In this document: in pieces, positions 57,841 to 64,000 of the stretch | Layout of the letters: every line of letters starts with the position of its first letter | Numbering within the stretch: position 1 is the first letter of the stretch | From: Jannaschia pohangensis | Lineage (GTDB): Bacteria > Pseudomonadota > Alphaproteobacteria > Rhodobacterales > Rhodobacteraceae | Direction of reading: 5' to 3' | DNA: 64,000 nucleotides | Assembly: GCF_900113875.1 (NCBI RefSeq) | Contig: NZ_FORA01000002.1 | Location: 62,001 to 126,000 of the forward strand | Notes under the pieces: model-generated | Seen by the model: the letters and a program-made list of their open reading frames with translations, nothing else | What the model was told of the DNA's origin: nothing | Databases searched by the model: none | Position numbers and translations under genes: made by a program

Positions 57841-58674
57841 ATGCGCCTCATCTTTGGACTTCTCATGATCGTGGGGCTGGGACTTGCCGGCTTCGCCATC
57901 CACACCGCCAAGGGGCGGTTCGACCAATATCAATCCGCACTGACCGAAACGCAGAATGCCGTCATTCCGGTCACGGACGTTTTCGTCGTCAAGCGTCAGC
58001 TCAAGTATGGTGACGTCCTGCAACCCGATGACGTTCAGGCCGTCGCCTGGCCCGCCGACCATGTGCCCGCCGGAGCCCTTCGCACGATGGATGAGATCTT
58101 TCCGCCGGGCAATCAGGGACAGCGGACCGTTCTGCGCGTGATCGAACGCGATGAGCCGCTTCTGGCAACCAAGGTGACCCTGCCCGGCGCCGACGCCGGC
58201 CTGGCCGCCGCCCTGACCCCGGGGATGCGCGCCTTTACCTTGACGGTCGACGTGCGCTCCGGCGTGTCCGGCTTCCTGCGTCCGGGCGACCGCGTCGATG
58301 TCTACTGGACCGGAACGGGCCAGAACGGTGGCGTCACCCGCCTGATCCACGCAAGCCTTCCGCTGATCGCGATCGACCAGATCACCGACGAAGAACGCAA
58401 CAATCCGACCATTGCCCGCACGGTGACGGTGGAGTCCCCGCCCGAGATCATCGCCAAGCTGGCCCAGGCCCAAGCCACCGGTCGCCTGACCCTGGCCCTG
58501 GTCGGTGTGAACGACGACACGACAGCGGCCCCGACGGAGGCCGGTATCGAGGCGATCATCGGCGAGCGGGCGCAGCCCGAGCGCGTCGAGGCCCCCAAGG
58601 TCTGCGTCATCCGGACCCGCAAGGGCACCGAGTTCATCGAAGAGCCGGTGGACTGCCCGACCGAAGAGGGCTGA
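57841..58674 (+). CDS. cpaB: Flp pilus assembly protein CpaB/RcpC
   Basis: A 277-residue Tad protein with an N-terminal membrane anchor (LIFGLLMIVGLGLAGFAI) and a SAF domain: VFVVKRQLKYGDVLQPDDVQAVAWPADHVPAGAL, then the RcpC domain with GMRAFTLTVDVRSGVSGFLRPGDRVDVYW. It acts in the periplasm with the secretin. GAGG lies before the ATG. A strong terminator follows, so it may form a unit separate from cpaC. Confidence 0.93.
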   Translation: MRLIFGLLMIVGLGLAGFAIHTAKGRFDQYQSALTETQNAVIPVTDVFVVKRQLKYGDVLQPDDVQAVAWPADHVPAGALRTMDEIFPPGNQGQRTVLRVIERDEPLLATKVTLPGADAGLAAALTPGMRAFTLTVDVRSGVSGFLRPGDRVDVYWTGTGQNGGVTRLIHASLPLIAIDQITDEERNNPTIARTVTVESPPEIIAKLAQAQATGRLTLALVGVNDDTTAAPTEAGIEAIIGERAQPERVEAPKVCVIRTRKGTEFIEEPVDCPTEEG

Positions 58675-58715
58675 TCGCGACCCGAAAACCGCTTGCACGC
58701 GCATCGCAGGCACGG

Positions 58716-58746
58716 CACGTCTCCCGACGATCGGGGGGCGTGTTTT
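58716..58746 (+). terminator. Intrinsic terminator after cpaB
   Basis: CACGTCTCCCGA (58716-58727) pairs with TCGGGGGGCGTG (58731-58742) over 12 pairs with two G-T, loop CGA, then TTTT. Confidence 0.82.
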
Positions 58747-58935
58747 CGTTTGCGAAGGCCGTTGCAGACCGTTTTGAATGTGGCCGAAAAGCGGCAGGGT
58801 GTGACCCTGTAGCCCGACAATCCCATAGAAATATCAGTAAAAGTTGCAATGAGAGTCGTATCTGGCATGCTGTCCGGGATGTGGGCGTAAAGACCCGCAC
58901 CGTTTTAGAGCAGCGTGATCAGAGAGGCAGGTCAC

Positions 58936-60303
58936 ATGAAATTCCGCATGATTCTTCGGGCGGCAATGCTCGGGGTCTTGGTTTCGGCCAGCCCTGTTGC
59001 AGACGCATACGCCCAAACCCTTCGCATCAGTGAAGGTCGTACCCAATCCCCGCTCCAGGTTCCGCTTAACCGCGCCCTGGTGTTGGAAAGCGACGTTCCG
59101 TTCGCAGAGCTTTCGGTGGCAAACCCGCTGATCGCCGATATTGCGACACTCTCGGAGCGGTCGGTCTATGTTCTCGGCAAGTTGCCCGGACGGACCACGC
59201 TGACCCTTCTGGCGCCCGATGGTCGCCTGATCACGAACGTCGAGGTCCAGGTCATCCCGGACATCGCCGAATTCAAGGAACGGCTGAGCCAACTGCTTCC
59301 GGGTGAGCACATCGAAGTGCGCACGGCCAACGACGGCATCGTGCTGTCCGGTATCGTGTCTTCGGTTCAGAAACTCGACCAGGCGCTTGAAATCGCCGAG
59401 CGTTATGCCCCCGAGCGGGTCATGAACCTCATGGTCGTCGGCGGCACCCAGCAGGTGCAGCTCAAGGTCCGGTTCGCGGAAATGTCGCGCAACCTGAGCA
59501 AGGAACTGGGCGCATCGCTCGGCATCGGTGGTACCGATCTGAACGGTGGCGGCTTCACGGGCACCACGGGTGTTGCAGCCAACGCAGGCTCCTTGCAACT
59601 GAACTTCGGCACCACATCGCTGAACTTCAACGTGCTGCTCCAGGCGCTCGAGGAAAAGGGCGTCGTTCGCACCCTGTCGGAACCCAACCTGACCGCCCTT
59701 TCGGGCCAGACGGCACAGTTCCTGGCCGGTGGCGAGATCCCCGTCCCCGTCCTGAGTGACGAAGGGAATGTCGGCATCGAGTTCAAGCCGTTCGGCGTCG
59801 GACTCGAGTTCACGCCCACGGTCGTGGATGAGGACATCATCAACCTGGTGATGAAGAGCGAAGTTTCGTCGATCGTCGATTCGGGGACCGATACGGTCAC
59901 CGGCGCGTCGATCCCGACCCTGCGGACCCGTCGGGCCCAGACCACGGTCGAACTTCGTGACGGTCAGAGCTTTGCCATCGCGGGCATCCTGCAGGATGAC
60001 TTCGAGGACAGCGCTTCGCAGGTGCCGTTCCTGGGTGACCTCCCGGTTCTGGGTGCGCTTTTCCGGTCCGCCGGTTACCAGCGTCGTCAGACCGAACTGG
60101 TCATCATCGTTACCGCCAACCTCGTGAACCCCACCTCGGGTGACGCGCTGCTGGTCCCCACGGACCGCATCCGCCCGCCCACCGAGAACGAGCTGTTCCT
60201 CTATGGTCGCGTCTCGGCCGGTCAGTCCTCCACCAGCGCCTCGTCGCGCGGAGATGCTGCCGACCAGGACTTCTCGGGCAACTATGGCTACGTTCTGGAG
60301 TAA
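58936..60303 (+). CDS. cpaC: Tad secretin CpaC/RcpA
   Basis: A 455-residue outer-membrane secretin. The signal peptide is FRMILRAAMLGVLVSASPVADAYA, a BON-like/N-terminal domain includes ALVLESDVPFAELSVANPLIADI and YVLGKLPGRTTLTL, and the C-terminal secretin domain carries VRTLSEPNLTALSGQTAQFLAGGEIPVP and RSAGYQRRQTELVIIVTANLV. This is the pore through which the Flp pilus exits. GAGAGGCAGG lies before the ATG. An OmpA-type lipoprotein gene follows four bases after its stop. Confidence 0.95.
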   Translation: MKFRMILRAAMLGVLVSASPVADAYAQTLRISEGRTQSPLQVPLNRALVLESDVPFAELSVANPLIADIATLSERSVYVLGKLPGRTTLTLLAPDGRLITNVEVQVIPDIAEFKERLSQLLPGEHIEVRTANDGIVLSGIVSSVQKLDQALEIAERYAPERVMNLMVVGGTQQVQLKVRFAEMSRNLSKELGASLGIGGTDLNGGGFTGTTGVAANAGSLQLNFGTTSLNFNVLLQALEEKGVVRTLSEPNLTALSGQTAQFLAGGEIPVPVLSDEGNVGIEFKPFGVGLEFTPTVVDEDIINLVMKSEVSSIVDSGTDTVTGASIPTLRTRRAQTTVELRDGQSFAIAGILQDDFEDSASQVPFLGDLPVLGALFRSAGYQRRQTELVIIVTANLVNPTSGDALLVPTDRIRPPTENELFLYGRVSAGQSSTSASSRGDAADQDFSGNYGYVLE

Positions 60304-60307
60304 GATC

Positions 60308-60973
60308 ATGAAAAAACAGAACTTCACACGCCGCGCCATCGTCGGAGCCCTGGGCCTCTCAGCCCTCGGCGCCTGCACCGGGACCAAGCTCAACAATGTC
60401 GCCGGGGCCGAAATCGACGAAGGCACCTTCGGCAATCCGACCATGCAGAACATGCTGGTCATGAGCGGCGAAGTCTCCGCCATCAGCCACCTGGGATCAC
60501 GCTTCGCGGCCGAAGTCCCGACGACCATCAACTTCGCCTTCAACAGTGCAAGTCTCGATGGAACGGCGCGTGGCATCCTCGACCAGCAGGCGAATTTCAT
60601 TCGTCAGTTCCCCGAGGTCCGGTTCAGCGTCTACGGTCACACCGACAAGGTGGGATCGGCGGCCTACAACCAGAACCTCGGTCGTCGCCGGGCCCAGGCC
60701 GCCGTGTCCTACCTCGTGCAGCGCGGTATCTCCCGCTCGCGTCTGGATGCCCTGGTCAGCTTCGGTGAGGAGCGCCCGGTTGTTCCCACGAACGGGCAGG
60801 AACGCGCGAACCGCCGGACCGTCACCGAAGTCGCAGGCTTCGTGGCCGGCAACCCGCTGGTTCTCGACGGCAAGTATGGCCAGATTGTGTACCGCCGGTA
60901 TACCGGCCGCTTCACCGCTCCTGCGGGATCGGTCACGAGTGGCGGAAGCGCGGGCGCGACCAGCGGCGGCTGA
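60308..60973 (+). CDS. OmpA-family lipoprotein of the Tad locus
   Basis: A 221-residue lipoprotein: MKKQNFTRRAIVGALGLSALGAC carries a lipobox (LGAC) and a twin-Arg-like basic start. The OmpA/Pal domain (about residues 75-185) has FAFNSASLDGTARGIL, YGHTDKVGSAAYNQNLGRRRAQAAVSYL and RVDLVSFGEERP-like residues (LDALVSFGEERPVV), expected to bind peptidoglycan. It occupies the place where Caulobacter-type loci have cpaD. It probably anchors the secretin to the wall. A strong terminator follows. Confidence 0.9.
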   Translation: MKKQNFTRRAIVGALGLSALGACTGTKLNNVAGAEIDEGTFGNPTMQNMLVMSGEVSAISHLGSRFAAEVPTTINFAFNSASLDGTARGILDQQANFIRQFPEVRFSVYGHTDKVGSAAYNQNLGRRRAQAAVSYLVQRGISRSRLDALVSFGEERPVVPTNGQERANRRTVTEVAGFVAGNPLVLDGKYGQIVYRRYTGRFTAPAGSVTSGGSAGATSGG

Positions 60974-61001
60974 GGCCTCCCGACCAGAGACCACACGATC
61001 A

Positions 61002-61036
61002 AACCCCCGCCCGGGACTCTCGGGCGGGGGTTTTTC
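61002..61036 (+). terminator. Intrinsic terminator after the OmpA-family lipoprotein
   Basis: AACCCCCGCCCG (61002-61013) and CGGGCGGGGGTT (61021-61032) form a perfect 12-base stem with a seven-base loop running into five T residues. Confidence 0.92.
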
Positions 61037-61256
61037 TTTGTGGACAGTTTTCGGTGTCCCGAACCCACTCCGTCGCCGGCCCCGAAACAGTCCCGTCCGT
61101 TTCCAATAATTTCATCTTTTGCGTCCAATTGTTGCCCGAATTCCCCGTCACAACTCGGGAAAGCGGGGTTGATCCCTGCGCCCGGGAATCAAAGGGAAGA
61201 AGCCCTGTCCCGGTCCTTTATCCGCCCTTTGCGGCACAAAGAATTGGTGAGTCCCG

Positions 61257-62603
61257 ATGGCAAGCAATCTAGCCGTACTCCCCGAACCCGCCCCGCTGCG
61301 TGCGGTTACGGTTTCGCGCGACGTGCAGGAATTCGATCTGCTGATCGAGGATATGGAAGCAGAACTTGGGGAAGGATGGGGCGACCTCAGCTTTGCCGAG
61401 TCGCTTGAATTCCTGCGCCAGGACGAAGCAGAGGATCTCGAGTTCATCGTCCTCGCCGTCGATCACGAGGATGAGCCGCGCCTGTCGCAGATCGCCGATG
61501 TCATCCGCCAGGCCAAGCGCGCCGGTCTCAAGGTGATTCTCGTCGCCGACGGCCTGGGCCCCGTCACGCTTCACGAATTGCTGCGGTCGGGCGCCGATGA
61601 TTTCGCCCCCTACCCGCTTCCCGAAAATGCCTTGTCCGAGGCGATCGCCCGCATCCGCGTCCCCGGCCCAGCCGCCGCATCCGACGTGATGCAGCGTGCC
61701 GGCGCCGATGACATCGACGCGAACGGCGCCGTACCGCAGGCGGGTGGAATGATCCGCACGGGCGGTGGCAACGCCGGCGAAGGCGCTTTGTTCGCCGTTC
61801 AGTCCGCCGCCGGCGGCGACGGCGCGACGACCCTTGTCGTCAACCTCGCCTGGGAATTGGCGACGGGATCCAAGAAAGACATGCCGTCGGTCTGCGTCAT
61901 CGACCTGGGGCTGCAATTCGGCTCCGTCGCGACCTATTTCGACTTGCCGCGCAAGCCGATGATCTACGAAGTCCTGTCGGACGTGTCGTCCATGGACGAA
62001 CAGGCGTTCCGCCAGGCCCTCGGGCACTACAAGGACAAGGTGTCGGTCTTCACGGCCCCCGCCGAGATCCTGCCGCTCGACTTCATCGGGCCCGACGACG
62101 TGACCGAGCTGTTGTCGCTGGCCCGCAAGTGCTTCGACATCGTCATCGTCGACATGCCCGCCACCGTCACCGGCTGGACGGATACGGTTCTCGACCTGTG
62201 CGATCTGTATTTCCTGGTCTGCGGGCTCGAGGTGCGGTCGGCTCAGAACGCGCTCCGCTTCAAGAAGCTCCTGAAAACCGAAGGCCTTGCGGTCGAACGG
62301 CTGGCCATGGTCATGAACCGCGCGCCGGGCAAGATGGACATGGGCGGACGTGGACGCGTCGACAAGATGGCCGACAGTCTGGATGTGAAATTCCACGCGG
62401 TGCTGTCCGATGGCGGCAAGCAGGTGACCGAGGTCAACGATCAGGCCGTCCCGCTCAGCACGATGGCGCCCCGCAATGCGCTCACCAAGGACATTCAGAA
62501 AATGGCCCATGGCCTGCTGGAGGCCCGCGAGGCCATCACCAGCGGTCAGGCTGGTGCGAAGAAGCCTGCCAAAAAGGGCATCTTCGGGCTGAGCTTCGGC
62601 TGA
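61257..62603 (+). CDS. cpaE: Tad pilus localisation ATPase CpaE/TadZ
   Basis: A 448-residue MinD/ParA-like protein with an N-terminal receiver-like domain (about 20-140, without clear phospho-acceptor) and a C-terminal ATPase. The ATPase has a deviant Walker A (AVQSAAGGDGATTLVVNLA), VCVIDLGLQFGSVATYFDLP, and DIVIVDMPATVTGWTDTVL. In TadZ-type proteins such changes weaken ATP hydrolysis, and the protein recruits the Tad machine to a pole. The C-terminus is Lys-rich (AKKPAKKGIFGLSFG). Its 283-base leader contains the OmpA terminator and probably its own promoter. Confidence 0.93.
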   Translation: MASNLAVLPEPAPLRAVTVSRDVQEFDLLIEDMEAELGEGWGDLSFAESLEFLRQDEAEDLEFIVLAVDHEDEPRLSQIADVIRQAKRAGLKVILVADGLGPVTLHELLRSGADDFAPYPLPENALSEAIARIRVPGPAAASDVMQRAGADDIDANGAVPQAGGMIRTGGGNAGEGALFAVQSAAGGDGATTLVVNLAWELATGSKKDMPSVCVIDLGLQFGSVATYFDLPRKPMIYEVLSDVSSMDEQAFRQALGHYKDKVSVFTAPAEILPLDFIGPDDVTELLSLARKCFDIVIVDMPATVTGWTDTVLDLCDLYFLVCGLEVRSAQNALRFKKLLKTEGLAVERLAMVMNRAPGKMDMGGRGRVDKMADSLDVKFHAVLSDGGKQVTEVNDQAVPLSTMAPRNALTKDIQKMAHGLLEAREAITSGQAGAKKPAKKGIFGLSFG

Positions 62604-62619
62604 TCGAGAGGATAGATAA

Positions 62620-64000
62620 ATGTTTTCCCGTTACAAGAAGCCCCAGATGGACGGTGCCAAGCCGGTCGACGCCTCTCAGAAGCCGTCGGCCGAAGTGGCT
62701 GCCAAGGCCGCCCCGGTCACCAAGACCCCCGCCCCCAAGGCGGCGGCCAAGCCCGCCCCTGCGGTCCCGGTCAGCGACGACAAGGAAACCAAGCGCCGCG
62801 AGCGTATCGAGGGTCTCAAGACCGAGATGCATCACCGGCTGCTGGACAACCTGAACCTCGCCGCCCTCGACAAGGTCGACCCGGCGGCGCTGCGGTCCGA
62901 AATCGTGTCCATCACGACCGAGGAACTCGCCGATATGGGCGTTGTCCTTGGCCGTGAAGACCGCGACACGCTCAACACCGAACTCTTCGACGAAGTCATG
63001 GGCCTCGGCCCGCTGGAGCCGCTGCTGCAGGACGACACCGTCAACGATATTCTGGTGAACGGTCCGCACAACATCTACATCGAACGCGCCGGCAAGCTGA
63101 CCAAGTCGCCGATCCGCTTCAAGGACGAAAAGCACCTGATGCGGATCATCGACAAGATCGTGTCGGCCGTGGGCCGTCGCGTCGATGAATCGAACCCCTA
63201 TGTCGACGCCCGTCTCAAGGACGGCTCGCGCTTCAACGCGATGGTCCCGCCGGTGGCCGTCGACGGATCGCTCGTCTCCATTCGTAAGTTCAAGAAGGAA
63301 AAGCTGGCGATTGACGATCTCGTCAAGTTCGGCGCCTTCAACGAGGAAATGGCCGCCTATCTTCAGGCCGCTGTCGCCTGTCGCCTGAACGTCATCGTCT
63401 CGGGCGGTACCGGTTCGGGTAAGACGACCACGCTGAACGCCCTGTCGTCCTTCATCGGTCAGACCGAGCGCGTGCTGACGATCGAGGATACGGCGGAACT
63501 TCAGCTCCAGCAGGATCACGTGGGCCGGATGGAAAGCCGCCCGCCCAACGTTGAAGGCAAGGGCGCCGTCACGCAGCGCGACTGTCTGCGCAACGCCCTG
63601 CGGATGCGTCCGGACCGGATCATCGTGGGTGAAACGCGTGGCGAGGAAGTGATCGACATGCTTCAGGCCATGAACACCGGCCACGACGGCTCGATGACGA
63701 CGATCCACGCCAACAACGCCCGCGACGGTATCAGCCGATTGGAAAACATGGTCGCAATGGCCGGTATCGAAATGCCGCTCAAGGCCGTCCGCGCCCAGAT
63801 CGCCTCGGCCGTGAACCTGATCGTGCAGGCCTCGCGCCTCCAGGACGGCTCGCGCCGGATGGTCTCGATCACCGAAGTGACGGGGATGGAGGGTGAAGTC
63901 ATCACCCTGCAGGAAGTTTTCCGCTACGAGCGCCTTGGCCTCGAACAGGATGGCCGCATCGTCGGCCGCTTCACCGCAACGGGCATCCGCAGCCACTATT
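62620..64000 (+). CDS. cpaF: Tad pilus assembly ATPase CpaF/TadA (cut by window edge)
   Basis: The first 460 residues of the secretion ATPase that powers Flp pilus extension and retraction. A Lys/Ala/Pro-rich N-terminus (about residues 20-55) precedes the N-terminal domain ([23 protein letters not shown]). Walker A is [15 protein letters not shown], the Asp box is [10 protein letters not shown], Walker B is [15 protein letters not shown] and the His box is [22 protein letters not shown] lies eight bases before the ATG, 17 bases after the cpaE stop. CpaF proteins are about 480 residues, so only a short tail is missing. Confidence 0.96.
   Translation, partial: MFSRYKKPQMDGAKPVDASQKPSAEVAAKAAPVTKTPAPKAAAKPAPAVPVSDDKETKRRERIEGLKTEMHHRLLDNLNLAALDKVDPAALRSEIVSITTEELADMGVVLGREDRDTLNTELFDEVMGLGPLEPLLQDDTVNDILVNGPHNIYIERAGKLTKSPIRFKDEKHLMRIIDKIVSAVGRRVDESNPYVDARLKDGSRFNAMVPPVAVDGSLVSIRKFKKEKLAIDDLVKFGAFNEEMAAYLQAAVACRLNVIVSGGTGSGKTTTLNALSSFIGQTERVLTIEDTAELQLQQDHVGRMESRPPNVEGKGAVTQRDCLRNALRMRPDRIIVGETRGEEVIDMLQAMNTGHDGSMTTIHANNARDGISRLENMVAMAGIEMPLKAVRAQIASAVNLIVQASRLQDGSRRMVSITEVTGMEGEVITLQEVFRYERLGLEQDGRIVGRFTATGIRSHY

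Overview
The window comes from the chromosome of a GC-rich alphaproteobacterium, almost certainly of the Rhodobacteraceae/Roseobacter group. The evidence is the gene neighbourhoods (ttcA ... yidC-MOSC-engB-argB; dnaG-rpoD; phoH-ybeY-corC-lnt beside metK), a SAM/SAH-type riboswitch in front of metK (a class described mainly from Rhodobacterales), a sitABCD manganese transporter behind a Mur/Fur-like palindrome, and two sets of Tad/Flp pilus genes. I see no rRNA, tRNA, CRISPR array, transposase or phage gene. Most of the window is ordinary core genome, densely packed, with many ATGA/GTGA start-stop overlaps.

Layout. 0-7 kb: end of an unidentified gene, ttcA, an EAL-domain protein, yidC, a MOSC protein, engB and argB. 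7-12.4 kb: a DUF3422 protein and an SDR dehydrogenase on the minus strand, then pntA-pntB. 12.5-16 kb: sitABCD for Mn(II) uptake. 16-22.6 kb: a small secreted two-repeat protein, a D-lyxose isomerase-like protein, hppD with a divergent Lrp-type regulator, a Kef-type K+/H+ antiporter and an NAD-type glutamate dehydrogenase. 22.8-26 kb: three TadG/TadE-like pseudopilin-associated genes. 26-30 kb: dnaG-rpoD. 30-34.5 kb: small genes (HlyU-like, TylF-like methyltransferase, dodecin, DCC protein, YjbQ), then nrdR-ribD. 34.5-41.2 kb: metK with its riboswitch, lnt, corC, ybeY, phoH and an RraB-like gene, with a disrupted sterol-desaturase gene lying inside the cluster. 41.2-46 kb: miaB, a glycosyltransferase-like protein and two further disrupted genes. 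46-52.6 kb: hsp20, DUF3072, VOC protein, metG, NAD kinase, glyA and a class II histone-deacetylase-like amidohydrolase. 52.7-55.7 kb: the two subunits of a 3-oxoacid CoA-transferase separated by a LOV photoreceptor/ATPase protein, then a small GNAT protein. 55.7-64 kb: a lytic transglycosylase, a long non-coding stretch, then the Tad locus proper (flp pilin, cpaB, cpaC, an OmpA-type lipoprotein, cpaE, and cpaF running off the window).

The most interesting points are: (1) a complete LOV domain joined to a GHKL ATPase whose phospho-accepting histidine is replaced, placed between scoA and scoB; (2) three genes between 38.8 and 45.9 kb broken by in-frame stops or a one-base slip while the rest of the frame is intact, so decay looks recent or the products need readthrough; (3) a 77-base gap between glyA and the deacetylase gene that can fold into three consecutive hairpins, the last touching the start codon; (4) terminator-like hairpins that cut the Tad locus into separate transcription units, preceded by an 846-base non-coding region; (5) the metK SAM/SAH riboswitch, which can be traced base by base, and the perfect TGCAAAT-N7-ATTTGCA palindrome in front of sitA.
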